A DNA stretch of 64,000 bases, taken from NCBI RefSeq assembly GCF_009769385.1, contig NZ_VKAB01000012.1, positions 347,809-411,808 on the forward strand, given 5' to 3'. Below, one piece after another: positions 18,050 to 26,917 of this stretch. Within the stretch, counting starts at the first letter, position 1; each line of letters begins with the position of its first letter. The DNA is from Saccharothrix deserti (lineage in GTDB: Bacteria; Actinomycetota; Actinomycetes; Mycobacteriales; Pseudonocardiaceae). The position numbers and the translations under genes are program-made. Under the pieces are notes generated by a model. It was given only the letters and a program-made list of their open reading frames with translations. It made no database searches and had not been told where the DNA came from.

Positions 18050-18423
18050 CCGGCGGCCACGACCTCCACCTCGACCAGCCACTCGGGCGTCAAGGTCTGC
18101 GCCACGATCGCCGTGGTGGGGATCACCCTCCCGCCCAACGCTTCGGTGCGGGCCTTGGCGTTGGCCTCGGCGTACGCGGCGTCCCGCAGGTAACTGGTCA
18201 ACCGCACGATGTTGTCCACCGTCATGTCGGCGGCGGCCAGGATCGCCCGCAGGTTGTTCCACAGCAGCTCCAGCTGCTCCTCCAGCGACGCCCCGGGCAC
18301 ACCAGCGGGATCAAGCCCCATGGTCCCCGACACGAACAACAACCGCTGCGCCCCGTGCACCTCGATCGCGTGCGCGTAGTCCGCCGTGGGCGCGTACGCC
18401 CCGTCAACCGCCGTGTGCGTCAC
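18046..18423 (-). CDS. RidA/YjgF-like protein, 125 aa
   Basis: RidA superfamily fold, seen as FVSGTMGLDPAGVPGASLEE, then QLELLWNNLRAILAAADMTV, IVRLTSYLRD and the C-terminal TAIVAQTLTPEWLVEVEVVA with ALGG near it. True RidA enzymes carry an Arg in a CR-V-E type motif to hydrolyse enamine/imine intermediates; here the corresponding region reads SYLRDAAYAE, so it belongs to one of the Rid subgroups with unproved deaminase activity. GTG 18423 is used, with GGAG six bases upstream. Converges with the hydrolase gene, overlapping its stop by four bases. Confidence 0.8.
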   Translation of the reverse strand: MTHTAVDGAYAPTADYAHAIEVHGAQRLLFVSGTMGLDPAGVPGASLEEQLELLWNNLRAILAAADMTVDNIVRLTSYLRDAAYAEANAKARTEALGGRVIPTTAIVAQTLTPEWLVEVEVVAAG

Positions 18424-18630
18424 AGTCTCCACACCCGCGACACAACCACAGCCCACAACCCTGTTTCCAGCCCGAAGTCGCGCTCGCGTCACCGACATCA
18501 AACGCCACGGGCGCCGCGAGCGCATATAAACCCGCAAGTGAATGACTGCGGACCCCAAGCGACAACCCGGACCATCGTCCGAGACGCGTGAACGACCTGC
18601 CGGCGAGCCCACGGCCCCGACCAACGACAA

Positions 18631-18658
18631 GCGGCCCCCTCCCGAAGGAAGGGGCCGC
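18631..18658 (-). terminator. terminator of tmRNA gene
   Basis: GCGGCCCC and GGGGCCGC arms with inner CTCC/GGAA around a CGAA loop form a strong GC hairpin immediately downstream of the tmRNA 3' end on the minus strand. Confidence 0.7.
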
Positions 18659-18663
18659 CGTGG

Positions 18664-19036
18664 TGGTGGAGGTGCCGGGAATCGAACCCGGGTCCTCTGC
18701 CGCATCATCAAGGCTTCTCCGTGCGCAGTCCGCTACATCTCTACTCGGCCCCGGTGATCACGCGGACAAGTCACCGTGATGAGCCCAGCCACTGTGGGTG
18801 TCCCGACCGTCCCCCGTGGCCGGGGACGGCGGTGAGCCTCCTAGCTGATGCCGGCGACCGGAGCGGAGGCGCCCCCGGGCCGACAGCGTCACTCCTAGCC
18901 TCAGGCGGCGAGGGTGAACGCGCGCTGGTCGTTAGACTCGGCGCTTATTGGTTTGCGATGACGCTTACGGTGGTCTCTCGCCTGCACCGGCACGCTTCCC
19001 TTGAATCAACGCACAAAGTCGAAACCGTTCACCCCC
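18664..19036 (-). ncRNA. ssrA: tmRNA (trans-translation RNA)
   Basis: The 5' end GGGGGTGAACGGTTTCGACT pairs with the 3' end CACCTCC-ACCA, with CCA encoded, forming the alanyl-tRNA-like domain with T loop GGTTCGATTCC. The internal frame gives the proteolysis tag AESNDQRAFTLAA followed by TGA, ending in the expected LAA degron. tmRNA charged with Ala enters stalled ribosomes with SmpB, whose gene lies 3 kb to the right. Upstream on the minus strand TATGCT (19062-19067) is a candidate -10 box; a 25-nt 5' extension would be removed by RNase P. Confidence 0.95.
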
Positions 19037-19203
19037 GTGTCGTGTGGGTCTTGCTCCGCACAGCATAACGCCCCGCGACCCACCGTTCATTCCCATTAGG
19101 TTGGTAGGGCTGTCCCCACCCTCCGCTGACCGGCGGACCTGATGGTTCCGGCCACCCGATCAGGCGATGCTGGTCGGGACATCGGCCGTGAAGGTGGGGG
19201 AAC

Positions 19204-20451
19204 ATGACGACGCGGGTCAACCCGGACATCGCCCGGATCAGCGGGTACTTCCTGCTCAACCTGGCCACCGGCCTCTTCTGGTTCATCCTGCTGGTGACGA
19301 TGGGCGCGGTCAGCCTGGGCACCGCGGTGGTCTGGGTCGGCGTGCCGCTGGGCGTGCTGACGATGGTCCTGGCGCGCGCCGCGGCGACCGCCGAGCGGGC
19401 CTGGCTGCGGGTCACCCTGGGTGTCGACATCCCCCAGCCGTACCGGCCGCTGCCGGACACCACGACGGAACGCGCGAAGACGATCGCGAAGGACCCGGCG
19501 ACGTGGCGCGACCTGTCCTACTGGCTGCTCATGCTGCCACTGGGCGCAGTCGAGTTCGCACTCACCGTGGCGCTGTGGTCGGCGGTCTCGGCCACCGCGC
19601 TCCTGCCGTTCTACCTGCAGTGGCTCCCCGCCACCCTGGAAGTCGACTTCGGTGCGGGCAACGTGTGGGTGGTCGACACGTTCTTCAAGGCGATCCCGGT
19701 GAGCGTGGTGGGCCTGCTGCTCGGTGTCCTCTCGTACCGGCTGCTCAAGGCCCTCGGCAAGGGGCACGCGCTGCTCGCGCAGGCCCTGCTCGGCCCGTCG
19801 CGGAACAGCCTGCTGTCCGCCGAGGCGCAGCGGCTGTCGGCCAGCCGGGCACGGGGCGTCGAGGCGGCCGAGGCGGAGCGCAGGCGCATCGAACGGGACC
19901 TGCACGACGGCGCGCAGCAGCGGCTGGTGGCGGTGGCCATGGGCCTGGGCCGGGCGCGCAGCAAGATGGAGTCCGACCCGGACAGCGCACGTGAGCTGAT
20001 CGCCGAGGCGCACGCGGACGCCAAGCTGGCCATCTCCGAGCTGCGTGACCTGGCCCGCGGCATCTACCCGTCGGTGCTGGGCGACCGAGGTCTGGACGCG
20101 GCGCTGTCGTCGCTGGCCGCACGGTGCCCGATCCCGGTGGAGGTGTCGGTGGACGTCGAGCCGCGCCCGCCGACAGCCGTGGAGAGCACCGCGTACTTCA
20201 CCGTCGCCGAGTCGCTGACGAACATCGCCAAGCACTCCGGCGCGACCGAGGCCCGCGTGCGGGTGTCCCGCACGGAGAACTCCGTGGTGGTGGAGGTCAC
20301 CGACAACGGCCGCGGCGGTGCGGAGGTGCGTCCGGGCGGTGGCCTCGCGGGGCTCGCGGACCGGGCTGCGACGATTGACGGCGTGGTCGTCGTGGTGAGC
20401 CCGCTCGGCGGGCCGACTGTGATCCGGACGGAGCTGCCGTGCGCGTGGTGA
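19204..20451 (+). CDS. sensor histidine kinase, HisKA_3/NarL type, 415 aa
   Basis: Membrane sensor kinase with about four hydrophobic helices in the first 185 residues, in two pairs (GYFLLNLATGLFWFILLVTM and GVPLGVLTMVL, then WLLMLPLGAVEFALTVALW and VSVVGLLLGVLSY) and a soluble loop between them, as in DUF4118-less Sensor-domain kinases. The phosphoacceptor is His234 in RRRIERDLHDGAQQRLVAVA. The ATP-binding region has the N box ESLTNIAKHSGATEA and G box DNGRGGAEVRPGGGLAGLAD. ATG 19204 follows GGTGGGGGAAC. Its 3' end overlaps the regulator gene by 13 bp. The signal is not evident. Confidence 0.92.
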   Translation: MTTRVNPDIARISGYFLLNLATGLFWFILLVTMGAVSLGTAVVWVGVPLGVLTMVLARAAATAERAWLRVTLGVDIPQPYRPLPDTTTERAKTIAKDPATWRDLSYWLLMLPLGAVEFALTVALWSAVSATALLPFYLQWLPATLEVDFGAGNVWVVDTFFKAIPVSVVGLLLGVLSYRLLKALGKGHALLAQALLGPSRNSLLSAEAQRLSASRARGVEAAEAERRRIERDLHDGAQQRLVAVAMGLGRARSKMESDPDSARELIAEAHADAKLAISELRDLARGIYPSVLGDRGLDAALSSLAARCPIPVEVSVDVEPRPPTAVESTAYFTVAESLTNIAKHSGATEARVRVSRTENSVVVEVTDNGRGGAEVRPGGGLAGLADRAATIDGVVVVVSPLGGPTVIRTELPCAW

Positions 20452-21083
20452 TCGCGGAGGACTCGGTCCTCCTGCGGATGGGCGTGCAGCGCCTGCTGGC
20501 CGACGAGGGCATCGAGACCGTCGCGGCGGTGGAGGACGGCGACGCCCTGCTGGCCGCGCTCGAGGAGCACCGGCCGGACCTGGCCCTGGTGGACGTGCGG
20601 ATGCCGCCGACGTTCACCGACGAGGGCCTGCGGGCGGCGATCGAGGCCCGCAAGCGCATCCCGAACCTGCCGGTGCTGGTGCTCTCGCAGTACGTGGAGG
20701 AGCGGTACGCGGTGGAGCTGCTGGCGGGCGGCGCGAACGGCGTCGGCTACCTGCTCAAGGAACGGGTGGCGGACGTGTCGGAGTTCGTGGCCGCGGTGCG
20801 CCGGGTCGCCGACGGCGGCACGAGCATCGACCACGAGGTCATCACGCAGCTCATGGTCCGGTCCAAGCGGAACCCGGTGGACTCGCTCACCCAGCGTGAA
20901 CGGGAGGTCCTGGGCCTGATGGCGCAGGGCCTGTCGAACGCCGCCATCGCCGCGTCACTGGTCGTGTCGGACGGCGCGGTGGAGAAGCACGTGGGCAACA
21001 TCTTCGCCAAGCTCGGCCTGGAGCCCAGCACCTCCGAGCACCGCCGGGTGCGCGCCGTGCTCGCCTACCTCAACCTGGGTTGA
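20439..21083 (+). CDS. LuxR/NarL-family response regulator, 214 aa
   Basis: Receiver domain (residues 1-120) with acidic pocket EDS, phosphoacceptor Asp52 in LALVDVRMPPTFTDEG, Ser/Thr at VLVLSQY and Lys at YLLKERV. The C-terminal LuxR-type HTH is SLTQREREVLGLMAQGLSNA then AIAASLVVSDGAVEKHVGNI. GTG 20439 lies inside the kinase gene, so the pair is translationally coupled and forms one two-component system. It converges with the amidohydrolase gene with a 14-bp overlap. Confidence 0.94.
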   Translation: MRVVIAEDSVLLRMGVQRLLADEGIETVAAVEDGDALLAALEEHRPDLALVDVRMPPTFTDEGLRAAIEARKRIPNLPVLVLSQYVEERYAVELLAGGANGVGYLLKERVADVSEFVAAVRRVADGGTSIDHEVITQLMVRSKRNPVDSLTQREREVLGLMAQGLSNAAIAASLVVSDGAVEKHVGNIFAKLGLEPSTSEHRRVRAVLAYLNLG

Positions 21084-21927
21084 TGCCGAGCAGCCGGGCG
21101 CCGTTGTCGTGCAGCACGGCCCGCAGGAACGGCTCGCCCAGCCGGTCGTCGTCGGCGGCCCAGCTCTCGATCGCGTCCAGCTGCACGGAGTAGTCGTACG
21201 GGATGTTCGGGAAGTCCGAGCCGAGCACCACGCGGTCGGTCACGTCGACCAGCCGTGCCGCCCAGTCGCGCGGCAGCGCCGCCTGCGCCGCGGTGAACGG
21301 CACTCCGACCATCGTGGTGTCCAGGTGCACGCCGTCGTACCGGCCGACCAGGTCCAACGCGCCCAGGTAGTCCGGCATCCCGGCGTGCGCCAGCACCGCC
21401 ACCAGCGACGGGTGCCGCCGCAACACGTCCTCGAACACGTCCAGCCCCGTGTGCGCACCGGGGATCGGCCCGTGCCCGCAGTGCACGACCACGGGCACCC
21501 GCGCCTCGGCCAACAGGCCCCACGCGCCGTCCAGCGAACGCGGGTCGTAGCCGCCGACCTGCACGTGCGCCTTGAAGCACCGGGCACCGGCCGACAACGC
21601 CCGCGACACGTACGCCTCGACACCCGGCTCCGGGTACAGGGTCGCGGTCGGCACGGCGCCGTCGACGCGCGAACCGAAGTCCAGCGCCCAGTCCGTCAGC
21701 CACTCACCCATGCCCGGCTTGTGCGGGTACACGAGGGGCGCGAACCCGACCACCCCGAACGACCGCAGCACGGCCAGCCGTTCCGCCTCGGCCAGCCGGT
21801 ACCGGATCGACCAGTCGACGCCGTAGTGCCGCGACGCCTCGTCGAAGTACGCCCACACCTTGTCCAGCACGCGCTGCGGCATGAAGTGCACGTGCACGTC
21901 GACCAGACCCGGGACGCCGTTCGGCAC
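21070..21927 (-). CDS. amidohydrolase (ACMSD-like metal-dependent hydrolase), 285 aa
   Basis: TIM-barrel hydrolase of the amidohydrolase_2 group. Metal ligands are the HVH pair in LVDVHVHFMP at the start, His in VVHCGHGPIPGAH, His in VAVLAHAGMPD and Asp in VVLGSDFPNIPYDY. The latter motif is typical of decarboxylase/hydrolase members such as ACMSD and gamma-resorcylate decarboxylase relatives. ATG 21927 is used. It stands between the response regulator (convergent) and smpB (same strand, 2 bp away), so it may share the smpB transcript. Substrate unknown. Confidence 0.85.
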   Translation of the reverse strand: MPNGVPGLVDVHVHFMPQRVLDKVWAYFDEASRHYGVDWSIRYRLAEAERLAVLRSFGVVGFAPLVYPHKPGMGEWLTDWALDFGSRVDGAVPTATLYPEPGVEAYVSRALSAGARCFKAHVQVGGYDPRSLDGAWGLLAEARVPVVVHCGHGPIPGAHTGLDVFEDVLRRHPSLVAVLAHAGMPDYLGALDLVGRYDGVHLDTTMVGVPFTAAQAALPRDWAARLVDVTDRVVLGSDFPNIPYDYSVQLDAIESWAADDDRLGEPFLRAVLHDNGARLLGINPG

Positions 21928-21929
21928 GG

Positions 21930-22406
21930 TCAGTAGCGCCCCTTCAACGCACGGCCGTGCGCCTTCTGGATCTCCCGCTGCGCGTCCCGCTTGGCCAGGT
22001 CCTGCCGCTTGTCGTAGGACTTCTTGCCGCGCGCCAGCGCGAGCTCGACCTTGACGTACCCGTCCTTGAAGTACATCGACAGCGGGATCAGCGACAGACC
22101 GCTCTCCTTGGTCTTGCCGATCAGCCGTTCGATCTCGCTCTTGTGCAGCAGCAGCTTCCGCTTGCGGCGCACCTCGTGGTTGGTCCAGGTACCCGCCACG
22201 TACTCGGGGATGTGCAGCGCGTGCAGCCAGATCTCGCCGTCGTCCACCTGGGCGAAGGCGTCCACAAGGGACGCCCGGCCCATCCGCAGGCTCTTCACCT
22301 CGGTGCCGACGAGCACGACACCCGCTTCGAAGGTGTCGAGGATGGTGTAGTCGTGCCGAGCCTTGCGGTTCGACGCGATCACCTTCTGACCGCGTTCCTT
22401 GACCAT
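21930..22406 (-). CDS. smpB: SsrA-binding protein SmpB, 158 aa
   Basis: Binds the tRNA-like domain of tmRNA and brings it to stalled ribosomes. Recognised by [52 protein letters not shown] and the basic C-terminal tail [20 protein letters not shown] ending KGRY. Length is normal. ATG 22406 is the family start. ftsX ends 30 bp upstream, giving the usual actinobacterial order prfB-ftsE-ftsX-smpB. Confidence 0.97.
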   Translation of the reverse strand: MVKERGQKVIASNRKARHDYTILDTFEAGVVLVGTEVKSLRMGRASLVDAFAQVDDGEIWLHALHIPEYVAGTWTNHEVRRKRKLLLHKSEIERLIGKTKESGLSLIPLSMYFKDGYVKVELALARGKKSYDKRQDLAKRDAQREIQKAHGRALKGRY

Positions 22407-22436
22407 GACCGAAACCTTACGTGACCACGCCAGCGG

Positions 22437-23339
22437 TTATAGGCGCACGTAGAGACGCAGCGTGACGTAGCCCGTCAACGCCGAGATCACGATCGCCACA
22501 CCCAGCAGGATCGGCGAGATGACCAGGATGTCCAACATCCCGACCTGCGGCAGGATTCCCGAGTTGAACAGGTCGCCGAACACCCGGTCGAGCGCCACGG
22601 CCTTGAACCCGACCAGGCACAGCACACCCGCGATGGCGCCGATGATGCCCGCCACCACCGCCTCGATGAGGAACGGCAACTGCGTGTACCAGCGGGTCGC
22701 ACCCACTAGTCGCATGATGCCGACCTCGGTGCGCCTGGTGAACGCCGAGACCTGGATGGTGTTCGAGATCAGCAGCAACGCCGCCAAGGCCTGGAACGCC
22801 GCCAAGCCGAGCGCGCCGTCCCTGGCGCCGTTGAGGACGTCGAACAACCTGGCCAGGAACTCGCCCTGGTCGTTCACCGCCTTCACGCCCGCCTTGCCGT
22901 TGAACGCCTGCACGATCACGTCAGCGCGTTCGGGCTCCTCCAGGCTCACCCGGAACGTCGCCGGGATGGCCTCGGGACGCGCCAGCTTCACCAGCTCCGG
23001 CTGCGCCTCGAAGATCCGCTTGAAGCGCTCGAAACCCTTCTCGCGGTTCTCGTAGACGACCGTCTTGACCCCGGATGTGGTCTCCAGCTGGCTGCGCAGG
23101 CCCGCGCACGGCTGCTGCGTGCAGTCCTTGTCGTTCGCGCTGACGTCGTTGGTCAGCAGGACCGAGACCTCGAGCTTGCCCTGGTAGTTGTCCTGCATCT
23201 TGTCGACCATGCGGACGACGAGCAGACCGAGGCCGAGCAGGAAGAGCGAGATCGCGGTCGTGAGGATCATCGCGATGGTCATCGTGACGTTCCGGCGCAG
23301 GCCGGTGACGACCTCGCTGAACACGAAGCTGGTACGCAT
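22437..23339 (-). CDS. ftsX: cell division ABC transporter permease FtsX, 300 aa
   Basis: Integral membrane partner of FtsE that links divisome state to cell wall hydrolases. Layout is the FtsX one: cytoplasmic N terminus (RTSFVFSEVVTGLRRNVTMT), TM1 (TAISLFLLGLGLLVVRMV), a large extracytoplasmic domain with a Cys pair (DCTQQPCAG) as in mycobacterial FtsX, and three C-terminal helices around RRTEVGIMRLVGATRWYTQL. ATG 23339 is used. The gene lies 53 bp downstream of ftsE on the same transcript. Confidence 0.96.
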   Translation of the reverse strand: MRTSFVFSEVVTGLRRNVTMTIAMILTTAISLFLLGLGLLVVRMVDKMQDNYQGKLEVSVLLTNDVSANDKDCTQQPCAGLRSQLETTSGVKTVVYENREKGFERFKRIFEAQPELVKLARPEAIPATFRVSLEEPERADVIVQAFNGKAGVKAVNDQGEFLARLFDVLNGARDGALGLAAFQALAALLLISNTIQVSAFTRRTEVGIMRLVGATRWYTQLPFLIEAVVAGIIGAIAGVLCLVGFKAVALDRVFGDLFNSGILPQVGMLDILVISPILLGVAIVISALTGYVTLRLYVRL

Positions 23340-23392
23340 CGGGGGGAACGTTCCTCAGGGTCGGGGGATGAGGGGGTCCGGCGGCCTCGGGG

Positions 23393-24082
23393 TCAGCGGC
23401 CCACGCCGTAGACACCCCGCGCGTCGTCGCGGATGATCCGGCCGTGGTCCAGCTCGACCACGCGACGGCGCATGGAGTCGACGATGGAGTGGTCGTGGGT
23501 GGCCATCAGCACCGTCGTGCCGGTGCGGTTGATCCGCTCCAGCAGCAGCATGATGTCCTGGCTCGTGTCGGGGTCCAGGTTTCCGGTCGGCTCGTCGGCG
23601 AGCAGCACCAGCGGCCGGTTGACGAACGCGCGGGCGATCGCCACCCGCTGCTGCTCACCACCGGACAGCTCGTGCGGCATCCGGTCCGCCTTGCCGTCGA
23701 GGCCCACCAGCTGGAGCACCTCGGGCACCACCTTGACGATGGTGTTCCGCGGCTTGCCGATGACCTCCAACGCGAACGCGACGTTCTCCGCCACGGTCTT
23801 GTTGCTCAGCAGGCGGAAGTCCTGGAACACGCAGCCGATGGACTGGCGCAGGCGGGGGACCCTGCGCCGGGACATCTTGGCCACGTCGAAGTTCGACACG
23901 TACACGCGGCCCTTGCTGGGCACTTCTTCCCGCAGCAGGAGCCGCAAGAACGTGGACTTCCCGGAACCGGAAGGCCCGATGAGGAACACGAACTCGCCCT
24001 TGTCCATCTCGACCGAGACGTTGTCGAGAGCGGGGCGCGCGGCGGTCTTGTAGACCTTGGACACGTGTTCGAGTCGAATCAC
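23393..24082 (-). CDS. ftsE: cell division ATP-binding protein FtsE, 229 aa
   Basis: ABC ATPase of the FtsEX complex. Walker [10 protein letters not shown] at residues 36-44, Q-loop in [10 protein letters not shown], signature [15 protein letters not shown], Walker [12 protein letters not shown] and switch His in [13 protein letters not shown] 24082 gives the normal 229-residue size and begins [20 protein letters not shown]. Upstream in-frame sequence belongs to the shadow of prfB. It is followed by ftsX; prfB is 67 bp upstream. Confidence 0.96.
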   Translation of the reverse strand: MIRLEHVSKVYKTAARPALDNVSVEMDKGEFVFLIGPSGSGKSTFLRLLLREEVPSKGRVYVSNFDVAKMSRRRVPRLRQSIGCVFQDFRLLSNKTVAENVAFALEVIGKPRNTIVKVVPEVLQLVGLDGKADRMPHELSGGEQQRVAIARAFVNRPLVLLADEPTGNLDPDTSQDIMLLLERINRTGTTVLMATHDHSIVDSMRRRVVELDHGRIIRDDARGVYGVGR

Positions 24083-24149
24083 GAGGCGCGAGTGTACTCG
24101 TGGCCTGGGTAAAGCCTCCGTCTCGCCCGCCGAACGGTGGCTTGACCGG

Positions 24150-25250
24150 TCAGGACTGGTGCTGCTTGCGCCAGCGGATGCCCGCTTCCAGGAAGTCGTC
24201 GATCTCGCCGTCGAGCACCGCGGACGGGTTGCCGACCTCGTGCTCGGTGCGCAGGTCCTTGACCATCTGGTACGGGTGCAGCACGTAGGAGCGCATCTGG
24301 TTGCCCCAGCTGGACCCGGTGTCCTTGAGGGCGTCCATCTTCGCCTGCTCCTCCTGGCGCTGCCGCTCCAGCAGCTTCGCCTGGAGCACGGCCATCGCGG
24401 TGGCCTTGTTCTGCAGCTGCGAGCGCTCGTTCTGGCAGGACACCACGATGCCGGTCGGGATGTGCGTGAGGCGCACCGCCGAGTCGGTCGTGTTGACGCC
24501 CTGACCGCCGGGGCCGGACGAGCGGTAGACGTCGACCCGCAGGTCCTTCTCGTCGATGTCGACGTGGTCGGTCTGCTCGACCACGGGCACCACCTCGACG
24601 CCCGCGAACGACGTCTGCCGGCGGCCCTGGTTGTCGAACGGCGAGATGCGCACCAAGCGGTGCGTGCCCTGTTCGACACTGAGCGTGCCGTAGGCGTACG
24701 GCGCGGTGACGCGGAAGGTCGCGGACTTGATGCCCGCCTCTTCGGCGTAGGACGTGTCGAACACGTCCACGGGGTAGTTGTGCCGCTCGGCCCAGCGCGA
24801 GTACATCCGGAGCAGCATCTCGGCGAAGTCCGCCGCGTCCACGCCACCGGCCTCGGCCCGGATGGTGACCAGGGCGTTGCGCTCGTCGTACTCGCCGGAC
24901 AGCAGCGTGCGGACCTCCAGGGAGGAGATCTCCTCGCGGAGCTTCACGCGCTCGGCGTCGGCCTCGGCGAGGCTGCCCGCGTCGTCCTCGTCCTCGGCCA
25001 GCTCGTAGAGCACGGACAGGTCGTCCAGCCGCTCGCGCAGGCCCGTGATGCGGCGCAGCTCGCCCTGCTTGTGCGAGAGCTGGCTGGTGACCTTCTGCGC
25101 CTTCTCCTGGTCGTCCCAGAGGTCGGGCCGGGCCGCCGCCTGCTCCAGATCGGCGACCTGAGCGCGCAGCGAATCGAGGTCCATCACCGCCTCGATGCTC
25201 GAAAGCGTGGCGGAGAGGTCCTTGATGTCTGCTTCGACGTCGGGGTTCAC
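24150..25250 (-). CDS. prfB: peptide chain release factor 2, 366 aa
   Basis: Class I release factor for UGA and UAA. The catalytic loop [20 protein letters not shown] contains GGQ, and the stop-recognition region has [13 protein letters not shown] in which the SPF-type tripeptide of RF2 is visible. The frame runs unbroken, so the programmed +1 frameshift of E. coli prfB is absent, as in other actinobacteria I know. GTG 25250 ([11 protein letters not shown]) is used; TTG 25256 is two codons upstream. Neither has a strong ribosome-binding site. Confidence 0.96.
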   Translation of the reverse strand: MNPDVEADIKDLSATLSSIEAVMDLDSLRAQVADLEQAAARPDLWDDQEKAQKVTSQLSHKQGELRRITGLRERLDDLSVLYELAEDEDDAGSLAEADAERVKLREEISSLEVRTLLSGEYDERNALVTIRAEAGGVDAADFAEMLLRMYSRWAERHNYPVDVFDTSYAEEAGIKSATFRVTAPYAYGTLSVEQGTHRLVRISPFDNQGRRQTSFAGVEVVPVVEQTDHVDIDEKDLRVDVYRSSGPGGQGVNTTDSAVRLTHIPTGIVVSCQNERSQLQNKATAMAVLQAKLLERQRQEEQAKMDALKDTGSSWGNQMRSYVLHPYQMVKDLRTEHEVGNPSAVLDGEIDDFLEAGIRWRKQHQS

Positions 25251-25301
25251 GTCCAAAGATTACGCCGGCACCGGTCGCGGAGCGCGACCGGTGGGCGCGC
25301 T

Positions 25302-25802
25302 TCAGGCCGTGGGGATCGCGTCGAGCAGTTTGAGGACGGCCTTGGCGTGGGCCAGGCCGAATTCGGCGACCGCCTTGGAGTAGGCGTCCTCGGCGGTCTT
25401 GACGGCGGTCTTCGCGGCCTCCTGTTCGGCGCCGTAGCTCGCGCGGGCGGAGTCCACGAGCCCTTGCCGCTGTTTCGCGGTCAACGAGCCCGCGTGCACC
25501 AGCCGCAGGATCAGCGGGCTGCGCAGGTGGTCCGGTCCCGGCTCGGAGAGGAGCCAGTTCTTGAACGCCTTCTTGCCCGCCGCCGTGAGCACGTACTGCT
25601 GGCTGGAACGCGGGCCCTGCTTGCCGAGGCGAAGCAGGCCTGCGTCCGCCAACGCGGGCAGCTCGCGGTAGACCTGGCTGCGGGTGACGCTGAAGAACGC
25701 GCCGAAGCGCTCTCCGGCCTCAGCCACGAGCTGGCCACCGGTCTTGGGTCCGTCGTGCAGCAGCCCGAGCAGGGCAGCCGCCGTCGCATTCAGGTCCGAC
25801 AC
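25302..25802 (-). CDS. PadR-family transcriptional regulator, 166 aa
   Basis: The N-terminal winged helix is typical of PadR: LNATAAALLGLLHDGPKTGG then QLVAEAGERFGAFFSVTRSQ and VYRELPALADAGLLR. The C-terminal 70 residues are helical and match the Vir_act_alpha_C dimerisation region. GTG 25802 is chosen as the start of the conserved sequence; the open frame reaches 25841. PadR proteins usually repress transporter or stress genes nearby, but no such partner is evident here. Confidence 0.85.
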   Translation of the reverse strand: MSDLNATAAALLGLLHDGPKTGGQLVAEAGERFGAFFSVTRSQVYRELPALADAGLLRLGKQGPRSSQQYVLTAAGKKAFKNWLLSEPGPDHLRSPLILRLVHAGSLTAKQRQGLVDSARASYGAEQEAAKTAVKTAEDAYSKAVAEFGLAHAKAVLKLLDAIPTA

Positions 25803-26180
25803 CCCACCAACGGTGCCACGGTCACCGGCCGCTGTCCACAATGGTCAGCCGTTCTGTCCACTGTGGCTGATCACGGGCTAGTGGAGTTGGGCCAAGCGGA
25901 GCAACGAGAAGCATCACTGCGTAACCGCCCGCTGATCAACGCCACGCATTCGGCCCCTTGACCACGAATGTCCACGCGGCGTGGAAATCCATTGAGACAC
26001 AAGGGAAACCGCATATTGCGTTCACTCGAACGGCAGCGCGGGGTCACGCGCCGCGTCCGCCACACCCCGCCGGGGCCCTCGACCGATAGCACAACCCGGT
26101 GATGTCCGGCGCTCGACGTGGCAAACACGTCGGGTGGTGGGACCATTACGGCGGGTGTTCGTTCGACTGGGAGGTCAGCT
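25803..26180. other. intergenic region
   Basis: About 380 bp upstream of both divergent genes. CTGTCCAC occurs twice near 25833-25862, possibly part of an operator for the PadR protein, but no clear palindrome or promoter was found. Confidence 0.35.
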
Positions 26181-26378
26181 GTGGGCATCAAGTGGACGAC
26201 GGGGACCAAGGTAGTGCGCAACGCCCGCGCGTGGGCGTCCGGCACGATCCCGGAGCAGGCGGGCAAGGACGAGTGCATGGTGTGCGGCAAGCACATCCGC
26301 AGGCACCGCACGGTCAGCGGCGAAGGCCGGGTGTGCTCGCTCACCTGCGCCCAGTACTGGGCCGAGAACATGACGTGA
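26181..26378 (+). CDS. small zinc-ribbon-like protein, 65 aa
   Basis: A short basic protein with two cysteine pairs, ECMVCGKHIRRH and RVCSLTCAQYW, spaced like a treble-clef or zinc-ribbon site. The N-terminal half (GIKWTTGTKVVRNARAWASG) is basic. GTG 26181 has GGGAGG at good spacing. It is followed by a hairpin terminator and lies just left of the two initiator tRNA genes. Function unknown; nucleic-acid or ribosome binding would fit size and charge. Confidence 0.65.
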   Translation: MGIKWTTGTKVVRNARAWASGTIPEQAGKDECMVCGKHIRRHRTVSGEGRVCSLTCAQYWAENMT

Positions 26379-26394
26379 GCCGAGCCCCAATGCA

Positions 26395-26426
26395 AAAGGC
26401 CCCCGGAGAAAACTCCGGGGGCCTTT
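26395..26426 (-). terminator. bidirectional intrinsic terminator
   Basis: AAAGGCCCCCGGAG and CTCCGGGGGCCTTT form a perfect 14-bp stem around AAAA. On the minus strand it is followed by TTTTGC, so it best ends the left initiator tRNA transcript, and may also serve the small zinc-ribbon gene. Confidence 0.85.
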
Positions 26427-26433
26427 CACGTAG

Positions 26434-26507
26434 TAGCGGGGACAGGATTTGAACCTGCGACCTCTGGGTTATGAGCCCAGCGAGCTACCGAGCTGCTCCA
26501 CCCCGCG
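26434..26507 (-). tRNA. initiator tRNA-fMet(CAT), copy 1
   Basis: 74 nt on the minus strand. Anticodon loop CTCATAA is flanked by the GGG/CCC pairs diagnostic of initiators, and positions 1 and 72 (C and U) do not pair, the other initiator hallmark. CCA is not encoded. It is identical in sequence to the second copy 243 bp to the right. Confidence 0.95.
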
Positions 26508-26705
26508 CTGTAAGGACAACTATACACGCCCCGGAAACCCCTTTTTCACCGGGCCCCCCTAACCACATTTCCCCAGCTCACACGCCTGCCAACCAACTTG
26601 CGCCGCACTTCCCGGCGTCCAGGGGCAACGCCCCCGGTCGGGGGTGCAGGGGGCGAAGCCCTCCTGCCCGGGGTTCGAGGGCCGGGCCCCCGATGTAAAT
26701 GCGAA

Positions 26706-26740
26706 AAAGCCCTGTTCATGAACTCCATGAACAGGGCTTT
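26706..26740 (-). terminator. intrinsic terminator of second initiator tRNA
   Basis: AAAGCCCTGTTCATG and CATGAACAGGGCTTT form a perfect 15-bp stem with a 5-nt loop, followed on the minus strand by TTTTTCGC. It separates the two tRNA genes, so each seems to be an independent unit. Confidence 0.9.
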
Positions 26741-26749
26741 CCCACTTTG

Positions 26750-26823
26750 TAGCGGGGACAGGATTTGAACCTGCGACCTCTGGGTTATGAGCCCAGCGAG
26801 CTACCGAGCTGCTCCACCCCGCG
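26750..26823 (-). tRNA. initiator tRNA-fMet(CAT), copy 2
   Basis: Same sequence and features as copy 1: CAT anticodon, three G-C pairs in the anticodon stem, C1-U72 mismatch, no encoded CCA. Own terminator on the left. Confidence 0.95.
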
Positions 26824-26917
26824 TTGCATTTAGAACTCTACGCCCCGGTTACCGGAGAATGCAAATCGGGTGGCCTGGATCGTGTCCCAGGCCACCCGAT
26901 CGCGGTATCAGTGCAGG

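Noticed and set aside
24150..25256. Programmed frameshift in prfB
   Set aside because: The frame is uninterrupted from start to stop; no in-frame TGA near codon 25.
24057..25961. Long plus-strand frame over prfB and the PadR gene
   Set aside because: Antisense shadow of two confidently identified genes.
26471..26915. Two open frames with the same start MSPASYRAAPPR
   Set aside because: They are the antisense of the two identical initiator tRNA genes.
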